Part shown: positions 39,772 to 48,410 of the stretch, in pieces | Position numbering within the stretch: the stretch's first letter is position 1 | Layout: every line of letters starts with the position of its first letter | From: Bacillota bacterium | GTDB lineage: Bacteria > Bacillota > Clostridia > Oscillospirales > Ruminococcaceae | NCBI GenBank assembly: GCA_023457355.1 | Contig: JAEWLW010000020.1 | Coordinates: 1 to 48,540, forward strand | DNA length: 48,540 nt | Direction: 5' to 3' | The notes under the pieces: generated by a model | Database searches by the model: none | What the model saw: the letters and a program-made list of their open reading frames with translations, nothing else | What the model was told of the DNA's origin: nothing | Translations under genes and position numbers: made by a program

Positions 39772-40617
39772 ATGGCAAAACCAAAGCGCGGTCTCGGCAA
39801 GGGGCTAGAGGCGCTGTTCGCCGATAACGATACCGCAGACGTTTCAATCTCCACCCTTGCCATCGGCGAGATAGAGCCCAACCAGGATCAGCCCCGAAAG
39901 GAGTTTTCTCCCGAAGCGCTGTCCCAGTTGGCCGAATCCATCAAGGAACACGGCATTTTGCAGCCGCTGGTGGTGCGCCCCCGTCCCAATGGGCGCTATC
40001 AGATTGTCGCGGGCGAACGCCGCTGGCGCGCCTCGCGCATCGCGGGCCTTGCGGAGCTGCCGGTTATCATCCGTGAACTGACCGACGAGCAGGCCTTTGA
40101 GGTGGCGCTGGTCGAAAACCTGGTCCGCGCCGATTTAAACCCCATTGAAGAGGCGCTGGGTTATCGCACATTGATGGAAACTTTTTCTATGACGCAGGAG
40201 CGTATCGCACAGCGGGTCGGGCGATCTCGGTCGGCCGTCGCCAACGCGCTTCGTTTATTGAGTTTGCCCAAGGAAGTATTATCCATGCTGGAAAAGGGCA
40301 ACCTCTCGTCAGGGCATGCACGCGCGCTGCTGCCGCTGAACGAGAAGGATGCGTTGGAGGCGGCCAACCGGATTGTTTCTCAGGCACTGTCGGTGCGCCA
40401 GACCGAGCAGTTGGTCAAACAGCTGCAAAAAGCGCCGCAGACGCCCAAAGCGCCGCCGCGCACCCCTTCCTTTTACCGCGAGATGGAGCTGGCTTTAAAA
40501 GATACGCTCTCCCGCAGGGTCAAAGTCATCCCCAAGGGCAAGGGCAAGGGCGAGCTGGTGCTGGAGTTCTACTCCGACGACGAGCTGCGCGAGCTTGGCA
40601 AAAAGCTGGGAAAATAG
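39772..40617 (+). CDS. parB: Chromosome-partitioning protein ParB (Spo0J)
   Basis: This protein of 281 residues has an N-terminal KRGLGKGLEALF ParA-activating tail and a CTPase domain with NQDQPRKEF, VAGERRWRASR and ENLVRADLNPIEEA. An HTH follows around ERIAQRVGRSRSAVANALRLL, with SSGHARALL and a C-terminal dimerisation segment. The ATG at 39772 is chosen with GAGGATG upstream; a GTG nine bases earlier lies too close to it. No parS site was found by eye in the window. Confidence 0.94.
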   Translation: MAKPKRGLGKGLEALFADNDTADVSISTLAIGEIEPNQDQPRKEFSPEALSQLAESIKEHGILQPLVVRPRPNGRYQIVAGERRWRASRIAGLAELPVIIRELTDEQAFEVALVENLVRADLNPIEEALGYRTLMETFSMTQERIAQRVGRSRSAVANALRLLSLPKEVLSMLEKGNLSSGHARALLPLNEKDALEAANRIVSQALSVRQTEQLVKQLQKAPQTPKAPPRTPSFYREMELALKDTLSRRVKVIPKGKGKGELVLEFYSDDELRELGKKLGK

Positions 40618-40675
40618 CGGGCAAAAACCGCAGACAATAAATAGCATATAAAAAGAAACGGATTGGTGAAGCATC

Positions 40676-41950
40676 ATGCTGGATATGAAAGTAATCAGAC
40701 AGGATCCCGAGCAGGTAAAGACCGCCTGCCGCAACCGAAACAAAGACCTCGACGCCGTCGTGGATGAAATTCTTGAAATCGACGCCGAACGCCGCACCAT
40801 CACCGCAGAGGCCGAAACGCTTAAAGCCAAACAGAATCAGGCCAGCCGCGAGATTCCCGCCATCAAAAAGGCTGGCGGCGATGTTTCCGCCGTCATGGCT
40901 GAGATGAAGGCAATTTCCGCCAAGGTCGGCGAGCTGGATCAGCAGCTTTCCGCGCTGGAGGCCAGGCAGTGCGATCTCGCGCTCTCGATTCCGAACATTC
41001 CGCACGCGAGCGTGCCGGTCGGCAAGGACGACAGCGAGAACGTGGAGATTCGCCGCTGGGGCACCCCCACCGAGTTCCCGTTTGAGCCCAAAGCCCACTG
41101 GGATATCGGCGCGGACCTCAACATTCTTGACCCCGAGCGCGCCGCAAAGGTGACCGGCAAGCGTTTTCACTTCTACCGCGACCTCGGCGCCCGTTTAGAG
41201 CGCGCCATCATCAACTATTTTCTCAACACCCACACCGCAAACGGCTACGTGGAGATTCAGCCGCCCTTTATGGCCAACCGCGCCTCGATGACCGGCACCG
41301 GCCAGCTGCCCAAGTTTGAAGAGGATATGTTCAAGCTGGAAGGGTTGGATTATTTCCTCATCCCCACAGCCGAGGTTCCCGTAACCAACCTGCACCGCGA
41401 CGAAATTCTTTCCGGCGGCGACCTGCCGCTTAAATATTGCGCCTATTCCGCATGCTTCCGCGCTGAGGCCGGTTCCGCCGGGCGCGACACCCGCGGCCTG
41501 ATCCGCCAGCACCAGTTTAACAAGGTGGAGCTGGTTAAATTTGCCGACCCGGCCACCAGCTATGACGAGTTGGAGGAGCTGACCCACGAGGCCGAACTGG
41601 TGCTGCAGGGGCTGGGGCTGCCATACCGCGTGGTTGCGCTGTCCTCCGGCGACCTGGGCTTCTCCTCGGCCAAGACTTATGATATCGAGGTTTGGATGCC
41701 CTCCTACGGCCGTTATGTCGAGATTTCATCCTGTTCAAACTTTGAGGATTTTCAGGCCCGCCGCCTGGCCTGCCGCTATAAGTACGACAAGGGCGACAAG
41801 GCGCAGCTGGTGCACACGCTCAACGGCTCCGGCGTGGCGGTTGGCAGAACGGTTGCGGCCATTCTCGAAAACTTCCAGAACGGCGACGGCTCGGTCACCA
41901 TCCCGGAGGCGCTGCGTCCGATGATGGGCGTCGACAGAATTACAAAGTAA
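40676..41950 (+). CDS. serS: Seryl-tRNA synthetase
   Basis: This class II synthetase has 424 residues. The N-terminal antiparallel coiled-coil arm (about 25-105) binds the long tRNA-Ser arm. The catalytic domain has motif 2 FRAEAGSAGRDTRGLIRQHQF and motif 3 NGSGVAVGRTVAAILEN. The ATG at 40676 follows GGTGA. The gene ends in TAATG, overlapping the thioesterase start by one base. There is no room for a T-box in the 58-base gap after parB. Confidence 0.96.
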   Translation: MLDMKVIRQDPEQVKTACRNRNKDLDAVVDEILEIDAERRTITAEAETLKAKQNQASREIPAIKKAGGDVSAVMAEMKAISAKVGELDQQLSALEARQCDLALSIPNIPHASVPVGKDDSENVEIRRWGTPTEFPFEPKAHWDIGADLNILDPERAAKVTGKRFHFYRDLGARLERAIINYFLNTHTANGYVEIQPPFMANRASMTGTGQLPKFEEDMFKLEGLDYFLIPTAEVPVTNLHRDEILSGGDLPLKYCAYSACFRAEAGSAGRDTRGLIRQHQFNKVELVKFADPATSYDELEELTHEAELVLQGLGLPYRVVALSSGDLGFSSAKTYDIEVWMPSYGRYVEISSCSNFEDFQARRLACRYKYDKGDKAQLVHTLNGSGVAVGRTVAAILENFQNGDGSVTIPEALRPMMGVDRITK

Positions 41951-42699
41951 TGGCACGGTACCCATTCAGCCGTGCGCATGTCGTGCCCGTTTACGACTGC
42001 GACCTTTATTGCCGTCTTAGGCCCTCGGCCATGCTGCGCTATATTCAGTCGGTCGCGGGCGAGCATCTCGATTCGCTTGGGCTGACCTACCAACGGCTTT
42101 ACGACGAAGGTTTTGTTTTTGTCGTCGCCGGTACGGCGCTGAAAATTCACCGCGCCCCCGCTGTGGGCGAACATATTGTCATTTTTACCGCGCCCTTCAC
42201 CGGGCGCGGTGCCAATATGCTGCGCGAAACGGTTATCCACGACCAAAGCGGTACGTTGCTGGCCGAGTGCCAGACCAATTGGGCGCTGATTGATTCGCAC
42301 ACCAGCCGTCTGCTACGCGCTTCGAATTTCCCATATACGCTGCCCATGCTCAAGGGCGAGTGGGCACCGTTTTCAGATCCGGCACGCATCCATATTCGCC
42401 TGAATGAACCCTTGGGCGACCCCACCGAGCGTATTGTCCGCCTTTCAGACCTTGACCAGAACCTGCATATGAATAACACTGTCTATGCCGACATTCTCAC
42501 CGATTGCTTTGGCGACGCTTACATCGACAGCAGCGGAATCGACACCTTGTTTTTGCGCTATCACCTGCAGGCCAAGCTGCACGATTGCCTGTCGCTGCAA
42601 TGCGGCCGCGACGGCCAACTGTTTGTGGTAAGCGCACACCGCGGTGAAAAGAAATGTTTTGAGGGCGCTTTTTCTCTCAAACCCCTTGAAACCGTTTAA
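41950..42699 (+). CDS. Acyl-ACP thioesterase (FatA/FatB-like, tandem hotdog)
   Basis: This protein of 249 residues has two hotdog halves. The first contains MLRYIQSVAGEHLDSLG and an RETVIHDQSG-like core; the second carries SDLDQNLHMNNTVYADI with the catalytic Asn-His pair of the plant/bacterial acyl-ACP thioesterase family (PF01643). It would release free fatty acids from acyl-ACP. The start overlaps the serS stop by one base. The guaB promoter lies within its 3' end. Confidence 0.88.
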   Translation: MARYPFSRAHVVPVYDCDLYCRLRPSAMLRYIQSVAGEHLDSLGLTYQRLYDEGFVFVVAGTALKIHRAPAVGEHIVIFTAPFTGRGANMLRETVIHDQSGTLLAECQTNWALIDSHTSRLLRASNFPYTLPMLKGEWAPFSDPARIHIRLNEPLGDPTERIVRLSDLDQNLHMNNTVYADILTDCFGDAYIDSSGIDTLFLRYHLQAKLHDCLSLQCGRDGQLFVVSAHRGEKKCFEGAFSLKPLETV

Positions 42700-42714
42700 A
42701 ACAGGTGCTAGAAT
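42686..42714 (+). promoter_or_regulatory. Promoter of guaB inside the thioesterase 3' end
   Basis: TTGAAA (42686-42691), a 17-base spacer and TAGAAT (42709-42714) lie about 45 bases before guaB. No purine riboswitch fits in the short leader. Confidence 0.7.
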
Positions 42715-42760
42715 AGACAAAATATTTTGAAGCAGCATTGATAACTGAAAGGAGAGAAAT

Positions 42761-44236
42761 ATGCTCAATATTGATTACAACAGCAAATTTGTAAGCGAGG
42801 GGCTGACATTTGACGATGTTCTGCTCGTTCCGGCTTACTCGGATGTAATCCCGCGCGATATTGATTTGCACACCGTGCTGGCCCGGGACATCATATTGAA
42901 TACGCCCATTATGACAGCGGCCATGGATACCGTTACCACTTCGACGATGGCGATTGCCATTGCGCGTGAGGGGGGCATTGGCGTCATACACAAAAACATG
43001 TCCATCGAGGAACAGGTCGGCGAAGTCGATAAGGTCAAGCGCTCAGAAAACGGCGTTATCGTCAACCCCTTCTATCTCTCCCCCGAGCATTATGTCACCG
43101 ATGCCGATCGTCTGATGGGCCGCTATCGAATTTCGGGCGTTCCAATCTGCGACGAGGATATGCGGCTGGTCGGCATCATCACCAACCGCGACCTGCGGTT
43201 CCTAAAAGATTTTGATGTGCCGATTAAGGACGTTATGACCAGGGACGGCCTGATCACCGCCCCGGTAGGCACAACGCTTGAGCAGGCGCAGTCCATTTTG
43301 TCCAAGTATAAAATCGAAAAGCTGCCCATTGTGGATAATAACTATAAGCTTAAGGGCCTGATCACCATTAAGGATATTGAAAAAGCCGTGCGTTATCCCA
43401 ATTCCGCGCGTGATAAGGGCGGCCGCCTGCTTTGCGCCGCCGCCATCGGCGTCACCGCCAATGTGCTGGAGCGCGCCCAGGCGCTTGTTGAAGCACAGGT
43501 CGATGTTCTGGTGCTTGATTCGGCCCACGGGCACAGCAAAAACATCATGGAATGCGTCAGAAAAGTGCGCGATGCCTTCCCCGATACCGCCATCGTCGCT
43601 GGCAACATCGCCACGGCCGAAGGCGCTGAGGCGCTGATTGACGCGGGCGCCGACTGCATCAAAATTGGCATCGGCCCCGGCTCGATCTGCACCACCCGTG
43701 TTGTTGCGGGCTGCGGTGTACCGCAGATTTCCGCCATCTACAACGCCTGCTGCGCGGCTGCCAAACGCGGCATCCCCACTATCGCCGACGGCGGTATCAA
43801 ATACTCCGGCGATATCGTCAAGGCGTTGGCTGCCGGAGCGAATGTTGTCATGTTGGGCAGCCTGCTCGCCGGCTGTGCCGAATCGCCCGGCGAGACCGAA
43901 ATTTATCAGGGCAGAAACTTCAAGGTGTACCGCGGCATGGGGTCCCTCTCCGCAATGGAGAAGGGTTCGAAGGACCGTTACTTCCAGGAAGACGCACGCA
44001 AGCTGGTTCCCGAGGGCGTTGAGGGCCGCGTGCCCTACAAGGGCCCGCTGTCCGATACCATCTATCAGCTGGTTGGCGGCGTTCGCTCCGGTATGGGCTA
44101 TACCGGTTGCCAGACCATTTCCGAGCTGCATGAAAAGGCCCAGTTTGTCCGAATCACCGGGGCTGGCCTCAAGGAAAGCCATCCGCACGATATTTATATC
44201 ACTAAAGAAGCCCCCAACTACTCGGTGGGCGTTTAA
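42761..44236 (+). CDS. guaB: IMP dehydrogenase
   Basis: This TIM-barrel enzyme of 491 residues oxidises IMP to XMP, the committed step to GMP. It has EGLTFDDVLLVP at the N-terminus, a paired CBS module at about residues 95-215, and DSAHGHS. The catalytic loop GPGSICTTRVVAGCGVPQ (active Cys) and the mobile flap YRGMGSLSAMEKGSKDRY follow. AAAGGAGAG precedes the ATG. It is expressed from its own promoter and ends at a strong terminator. Confidence 0.97.
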   Translation: MLNIDYNSKFVSEGLTFDDVLLVPAYSDVIPRDIDLHTVLARDIILNTPIMTAAMDTVTTSTMAIAIAREGGIGVIHKNMSIEEQVGEVDKVKRSENGVIVNPFYLSPEHYVTDADRLMGRYRISGVPICDEDMRLVGIITNRDLRFLKDFDVPIKDVMTRDGLITAPVGTTLEQAQSILSKYKIEKLPIVDNNYKLKGLITIKDIEKAVRYPNSARDKGGRLLCAAAIGVTANVLERAQALVEAQVDVLVLDSAHGHSKNIMECVRKVRDAFPDTAIVAGNIATAEGAEALIDAGADCIKIGIGPGSICTTRVVAGCGVPQISAIYNACCAAAKRGIPTIADGGIKYSGDIVKALAAGANVVMLGSLLAGCAESPGETEIYQGRNFKVYRGMGSLSAMEKGSKDRYFQEDARKLVPEGVEGRVPYKGPLSDTIYQLVGGVRSGMGYTGCQTISELHEKAQFVRITGAGLKESHPHDIYITKEAPNYSVGV

Positions 44237-44238
44237 AA

Positions 44239-44280
44239 CAAAGGACCCCCGGGAACAGCAAGGTTCCCGGGGGTCCTTTG
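44239..44280 (+). terminator. Terminator of guaB
   Basis: Perfect 18-base arms (44239-44256, 44263-44280) enclose a six-base loop, G+C-rich with CAAAG/CTTTG at the base. It starts three bases after the guaB stop. Confidence 0.85.
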
Positions 44281-44447
44281 TTCGGTTTAAAAAATAGACG
44301 GCAAGGTTTAAGTGGCCGGTAAAGGTCACCGGGCAACGGATAAAATTTGTTTTTAACCCATTATAGTGGGGCCAACTTGAAAAGCGGCCTGACATTTGCG
44401 AAAACAGAATGCAAGGGCGGGATGGTTTTTAAGTTAATCGGTTATAA
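44281..44447. other. Spacer between guaB and the phage module
   Basis: About 170 bases without a supported gene, integrase or recognisable attachment site. An A+T-rich patch around CCCATTATAGTGGGG (44357-44371) forms a small hairpin. This is the left boundary of the phage-related genes. Confidence 0.35.
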
Positions 44448-44486
44448 AAGGTGCTGTAGCAATTCTTCGTTTTGCTACAGCACCTT
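44448..44486 (-). terminator. Terminator of the phage lysis module
   Basis: AAGGTGCTGTAGCAA (44448-44462) pairs with TTGCTACAGCACCTT (44472-44486). On the minus strand the stem is followed by TTATAACC. It lies about 30 bases after the lysozyme stop. Confidence 0.85.
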
Positions 44487-44517
44487 CGTCTGTGGGTACG
44501 TGCTGATTTCCGCGTGT

Positions 44518-45330
44518 TTACGCCTGGGCAATAACCATCATGCGGTCAAATTTATCCGCCTTTTGCTGGGCTGCTTCCAATTCGTTTTGCAGCTTTTCAC
44601 ACTTGGCCTTCTCTTCCTGATAGAGCATTTCATAATCCGGCTCCGCGCCCACAGTCAATCCGTTGAGCCCCGCCGCCGCAATCACTTTCGGGTAATTCCT
44701 GTAGCCATAGTTTCGGTCGCACGGGCCTGTGACACCCGCACAGGTACCCTTGTCGCCAAGGTATTGCCACATGCCGTAGTCGCTGCGCCCAAGCTGACTT
44801 TGCAGCAGGCTCTCATTGCCGCGATAATCGGCAACCCACAAATCATAGGGTGCCAGTCGCCTGCGGTCGAGATACTGTATGGCAAAAGCGGTATAAGTGT
44901 ACCATACCGCATAATAACCCAGGCGTTTAACCGCATCCAAAAAAGCGATCACCGTGTCGGTTAATCCCGCCTTTCCCTGCTGGATCAGACAGGGCAATGC
45001 CGTTTCTTCCACATCAAATGCAATGGGTAATTTTATTTTCCCCTCATAACGCTTTGCAATTTCAACACATTCCGCTGCGGCAATTCGTGCGGCAGCGGGG
45101 GTTTCGGTATAGGTGTAAACATATAATCCCACATCTAAACCCGCGGCATAAGCACCCCGGATGCTTGTATCCAGGCTTTGATCCAATGCGTTATTATCGG
45201 CTATTCCACCCGCATACCCCGCCCAGCCAATGCGTATCATGACACCCGAAATTCCAGCTTCCCTGACCGCCTTCCAGTTGATGGCGCCGCGCCGTACATT
45301 GTGCTCGGATATATCAATTATTTCAAGCAT
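44518..45330 (-). CDS. GH25 lysozyme (phage endolysin)
   Basis: This protein of 270 residues has a glycoside hydrolase 25 barrel over about residues 1-205. The catalytic acidic residues are Asp6 (IDISEHN) and Asp106/Glu108 (AFDVEE), and it ends at YGMWQYLGDKG. A C-terminal coiled-coil-like segment (about 228-265) replaces usual wall-binding repeats. No signal peptide, so release would depend on the holins just upstream. AGGGGGTTC precedes the ATG. It overlaps the holin gene by 13 bases and is the last gene of the module. Confidence 0.92.
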   Translation of the reverse strand: MLEIIDISEHNVRRGAINWKAVREAGISGVMIRIGWAGYAGGIADNNALDQSLDTSIRGAYAAGLDVGLYVYTYTETPAAARIAAAECVEIAKRYEGKIKLPIAFDVEETALPCLIQQGKAGLTDTVIAFLDAVKRLGYYAVWYTYTAFAIQYLDRRRLAPYDLWVADYRGNESLLQSQLGRSDYGMWQYLGDKGTCAGVTGPCDRNYGYRNYPKVIAAAGLNGLTVGAEPDYEMLYQEEKAKCEKLQNELEAAQQKADKFDRMMVIAQA

Positions 45331-45692
45331 GGTGAACCCCCTGTGCGTTCAATGTCGGGCATTGTGCTGTCAAGCAACTTATCAAGCTGCATTTTAGCGT
45401 ATGCCGCCATGTCGTTAAATGTGCTTTGCACAAGGTTCTCAATCATGCTGTTGGTGATAATGACCCGAAGCGGCTTTGGAATCATTTTGTAAATCATGCT
45501 GCAAACCCATTCGAATTTGAGGCTGCCTGTTTTTACACCACTATATGTCGTTTCCGCCTGCGCAATCAGATGGGCGATAACATTTTGCAGTCTGGCGCTG
45601 GTGCGGTAACAGGCTGCGGCCATACCCAGCAAAAGCAGCAGGAACCACTTTATGGCCTCATACAACTGCATGCCTTCAAAAAATGCATTCAT
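45318..45692 (-). CDS. Phage holin, LL-H-like
   Basis: This protein of 124 residues has one N-terminal membrane helix (YEAIKWFLLLLLGMAAAC, about 11-28). A long amphipathic domain follows with repeated helical heptads and an IPKPLRVIITNSMIE segment, matching the LL-H type holin layout. GGAGGAGGG lies in the end of the previous gene, and the start overlaps its stop by one base. It provides membrane permeabilisation together with the second holin. Confidence 0.75.
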   Translation of the reverse strand: MNAFFEGMQLYEAIKWFLLLLLGMAAACYRTSARLQNVIAHLIAQAETTYSGVKTGSLKFEWVCSMIYKMIPKPLRVIITNSMIENLVQSTFNDMAAYAKMQLDKLLDSTMPDIERTGGSPCLK

Positions 45693-46120
45693 TAATTTCC
45701 CTCCTCCGTTTTATTTTTAAGAATTTCAATGGTTTTGGTGAGGGCCTTGGGAACGGGCACACCCATCAGCCCAAGGTTTTCAACAATACTCACCGTCTCG
45801 TTTGTGACAAGCGCAATAACGACAGTATCTCTGGCGTATGTTGACGCAATCAGCAGATCCAGACGGCAGGCAATATAAACCAACAGCAGCATGCCGCCTT
45901 TTTTAAACAGCCCCTGCAGCCCGGCTTCAGACGAAAGCGCGCCGCCTTTGGTTTTATTGCTTTTTCCAAACACCGCTGCAACTGTAATGCCGGTGATGTA
46001 GTCGGCCGCCATGAAGCCTATCAGCGTCTGTAAGGCCGTATCCCAACCGCCAAGCGAGGCAGCAATCGCCGCGCCAACCAAACCGATAGTGGTATGAACC
46101 ATTATTTTCGTGTTGCCCAT
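45692..46120 (-). CDS. Phage holin family protein (Holin_4/TcdE-like)
   Basis: This protein of 142 residues has three to four hydrophobic helices. The segments LIGFMAADYITGITVAAV and GLQGLFKKGGMLLLVYIA are typical of the toxin-secretion/phage-lysis holin family (PF05105). GAAAGG precedes the ATG. Members make lethal membrane lesions that release the endolysin, and some (TcdE) release toxins. Confidence 0.9.
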   Translation of the reverse strand: MGNTKIMVHTTIGLVGAAIAASLGGWDTALQTLIGFMAADYITGITVAAVFGKSNKTKGGALSSEAGLQGLFKKGGMLLLVYIACRLDLLIASTYARDTVVIALVTNETVSIVENLGLMGVPVPKALTKTIEILKNKTEEGN

Positions 46121-46220
46121 AATTTCAACCTTTCTCTTCGCTGTACTTCAAGCACGAAATGGCCCTGTATAACAGGATGACCATTGAACGCGCACATTCA
46201 GCCGTGATTTTATAAGGGAT

Positions 46221-46415
46221 TCATCCCCCCCACACGCCCGATTCGAACACCTGCCAAGCCATCGCCAGCCCGTCCAGCTGCGCGAAGGTCAGCGCTTCGC
46301 CCTCAAGCTGCGCCCAGCTCAACGGCCGATACTCGGCCTCCACCGACAGGATAAACGAAGCCCCCGCCACCACCGTGGCAGGGGCTATCGCCGCCGATGT
46401 AAATCTAATCGACAT
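46221..46415 (-). CDS. Small phage protein downstream of the tail genes
   Basis: This protein of 64 residues has a hydrophobic N-terminal half (AAIAPATVVAGASFILSV) and the motif pair PLSWAQLEGEALTFAQLDGL. This suggests a small structural or tail-tip accessory protein. AGGAGCGG lies upstream and its start overlaps the previous gene by 11 bases. I do not recognise a named family. Confidence 0.65.
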   Translation of the reverse strand: MSIRFTSAAIAPATVVAGASFILSVEAEYRPLSWAQLEGEALTFAQLDGLAMAWQVFESGVWGG

Positions 46416-46674
46416 AGAGCATCAGCCGCTCCTTTCGGGTCTCGGGCGGCACCGTCACGGCAAGCTCCAATTGGTAGACCCCCGGCCCTGCGGGTGCAAT
46501 CAGCGCGCGGATGGCTCTGCCGTCCACCTCGCAGGCCCCACCGTCCACCGCCGTGCCGTTTTGCAGCAATTCCCACGACGCCGCAGTAATCACCACCGCG
46601 TCATTCTGGCGGCGCGGGATGATCTCAAATTCCAGATAGCGCTGCTCGCCCTGCATAAAGCGAATGCTGTTCAT
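46405..46674 (-). CDS. Small phage tail-associated protein, beta-sandwich-like
   Basis: This protein of 89 residues begins MNSIRFMQGEQRYLEFEI and has alternating strands with a GPGVYQLELAVTVPPETR segment, like BppU/Ig-type phage baseplate modules. GGAGGTG lies seven to eight bases before the ATG. It sits between an Ig-like protein and the lysis genes. The role is inferred from position only. Confidence 0.65.
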   Translation of the reverse strand: MNSIRFMQGEQRYLEFEIIPRRQNDAVVITAASWELLQNGTAVDGGACEVDGRAIRALIAPAGPGVYQLELAVTVPPETRKERLMLYVD

Positions 46675-46677
46675 GTT

Positions 46678-47040
46678 TTAACACCTCCAGTGCCGCACAA
46701 AGTGAATCGCGAATCCTACGTGGCACAACACGACGTCCAGCCGCGGTTCCGCCACGAAGCGCACCGAAAACAGCGGCGGCAGCAGTTTGGCCGTTTCCGC
46801 CTCCTGCGGTACCGCGAGAAGCTTCAGCGCTTCGGGCTGTAACGCCAGTTTGCAGATGCCCGCACAGAGGTACAGCACCCCGCGGTATTCGGTGCTGATG
46901 CCCGCCTCATTGGTAGCCGTCAGCGTCACGACATACTGCCCGTCGGCAAGGTCGGGCGGCAGCGTTGCCCGCCACCCGCCGCCGGTGGGCGTCATCACCA
47001 GTTCGTGCCCGTCGGCGCTGCCGGTCACCGCCGTGATCAT
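46678..47040 (-). CDS. Phage protein with Ig-like N-terminal half
   Basis: This protein of 120 residues has an N-terminal half (about 1-58) resembling one Ig-like beta-sandwich (DGQYVVTLTATNEAGIST). Its C-terminal half is hydrophobic with several Cys and His and is not recognised. The start overlaps the Ig-like protein stop as ATGA, so it may extend that tail component. Confidence 0.65.
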   Translation of the reverse strand: MITAVTGSADGHELVMTPTGGGWRATLPPDLADGQYVVTLTATNEAGISTEYRGVLYLCAGICKLALQPEALKLLAVPQEAETAKLLPPLFSVRFVAEPRLDVVLCHVGFAIHFVRHWRC

Positions 47041-47951
47041 GACAGGCTCACCGACAGGATGTAAGTCTGCCCAGCGTCCACGGGGTTCGGGGCCAGCGTC
47101 ACGCTGACAAACGCGGGCGGGACCGTATCCACCACTACGGTGCGGGTCACGCTGGTGGTCTTGCCCGCCGAATCGGTCGCGGTGATCACCACCGTGTTGC
47201 TGCCCTCGGCATAGGTTACGGTCTTTGAGAAATTGCCGTCGCCGTCCACCGTAACGGCGCCCACGCTGCTGCCGTTAACCGTGATGGTCAGCGTCACGGG
47301 GCTGCTGGTGGCGTCGCTCGTCGCGCCCGCAACAGCGCCCGAAGTCTGGTTGGTAATCAGGCCCGGCGCAGGCGTGGTGACGTTGAGCACCGGCGCCACC
47401 GTGTCGACCGTGAAGCCGCGCGATGCCGTGGTGGATACGTTCCCGTCGTTGTCGGTGACCGCCACGGTCAGCGTATGCGCCCCGTCGGAAAGCGCCGTCT
47501 GCGGCGTGTAGCTGATGTTATAACCGCCGGTCACCGGCGTGCAGGTCATGCCGGGGGCGTTGTAGGCGATGGAGACGCCGTCGAGCTTGAAGGAAAGCGT
47601 TGAAATCTTGACGCCGCTGTCCGAATCGCGCAGCTGCGCCGTGATGACCGGCATGTTGGTGGTCAGATAGGCCGACGCGCCCGGTGACACGATGCTCACC
47701 GTCGGCTTGACCTTTTCCTTGACGACCAGCCGCAGGTCGGTGCCGATCTCCGCATCCGCGGCGTCGGCCGTCGAGATATTGCCTGCCTCATCCTCCGCCG
47801 ACAGGCTGACATTATAGTAACCGCCGCCCTGGTTGAAGGATGATCCGGAGGGCGCGGTCAATGTGGCCTCCCACTTGCCGGTGGATGAATTATAACTCAG
47901 CGGGTGGGTCACGCCGTTGATGGTCGCCGTGACCGTTGCGATGCTGCTCAT
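47037..47951 (-). CDS. Phage Ig-like domain protein (tail fibre/baseplate type)
   Basis: This secretory-signal-free protein of 304 residues is made of about three Ig-like modules (about 1-85, 86-190, 191-275). Repeated motifs are YNVSLSAEDEAGNIST, HTLTVAVTDNDGNVST and NTVVITATDSAGKTTS. Such modules decorate phage tails or capsids and bind glycans. AAAGGAG precedes the ATG and overlaps the T-run of a terminator. It is strongly Thr/Ser/Val-rich compared with chromosomal neighbours. Confidence 0.8.
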   Translation of the reverse strand: MSSIATVTATINGVTHPLSYNSSTGKWEATLTAPSGSSFNQGGGYYNVSLSAEDEAGNISTADAADAEIGTDLRLVVKEKVKPTVSIVSPGASAYLTTNMPVITAQLRDSDSGVKISTLSFKLDGVSIAYNAPGMTCTPVTGGYNISYTPQTALSDGAHTLTVAVTDNDGNVSTTASRGFTVDTVAPVLNVTTPAPGLITNQTSGAVAGATSDATSSPVTLTITVNGSSVGAVTVDGDGNFSKTVTYAEGSNTVVITATDSAGKTTSVTRTVVVDTVPPAFVSVTLAPNPVDAGQTYILSVSLS

Positions 47952-47969
47952 GAAATTTCACTCCTTTAA

Positions 47970-47998
47970 AAATCCCCGCCACTTTGCAGCAGCGGGGA
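47970..47998 (-). terminator. Terminator-like hairpin inside the phage operon
   Basis: TCCCCGC (47973-47979) pairs with GCGGGGA (47992-47998). On the minus strand the stem is followed by TTTTTAAAGGAG, so the T-run merges with the ribosome site of the Ig-like gene. It could tune expression of the genes after the CmpB-like gene. Confidence 0.65.
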
Positions 47999-48002
47999 CA
48001 AG

Positions 48003-48410
48003 TTATAGTAATGTATACGATGGCATGCGCTCGCCGTACCATCGCCAGCGCAGGATATCGTCGAGGATGATCACCGGCCCGGAGAGCAACACCCAAAGCA
48101 AACTGTACTGCGGGCAGATTTGCCCCCACAGGTTGCCCGGCAGCGCGGAATAATCCCACACATTCCAGCCCAGCCAGAGGTTTACCACAATGCCGGTCAG
48201 CAACTCGCCAACCGTGATGATCAGCCCGCCAAGCAACATCTGGTGCAGCAGCGGCATCTCCCACGATAGGTAGTTGTTAAGGCCGCCCACCAGCACAAAG
48301 CATAAGCCGCCCAGCGCAAACATCGTCCAATGCGAGAAGCCCCGCCAGAATAGTTCAAAGACGAAGTACAGCGCCCCGCCTGCTAAAAACAGGGCGCTTA
48401 CCCGCTTCAT
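48003..48410 (-). CDS. CmpB-like membrane protein (ABC-transporter type IV-like)
   Basis: This integral membrane protein of 135 residues has four helices. Its ending WALPGNLWGQICP-like SALPGNLWGQICPQYSLLWVLL is characteristic of the PF06541 putative permease family found in Clostridia and in phage modules. Its start overlaps the upstream stop as ATGA. The role in a phage operon is unknown. Confidence 0.8.
   Translation of the reverse strand: MKRVSALFLAGGALYFVFELFWRGFSHWTMFALGGLCFVLVGGLNNYLSWEMPLLHQMLLGGLIITVGELLTGIVVNLWLGWNVWDYSALPGNLWGQICPQYSLLWVLLSGPVIILDDILRWRWYGERMPSYTLL

Noticed and set aside
38800..40700. parS sites near parAB
   Set aside because: No match to the usual 16-bp TGTTTCACGTGAAACA-type palindrome was found by eye here; only a half-like GTTTCACG occurs near 19800.
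44281..44447. Phage attachment site beside guaB
   Set aside because: No duplicated core or nearby tRNA end or integrase could be identified from this side alone.
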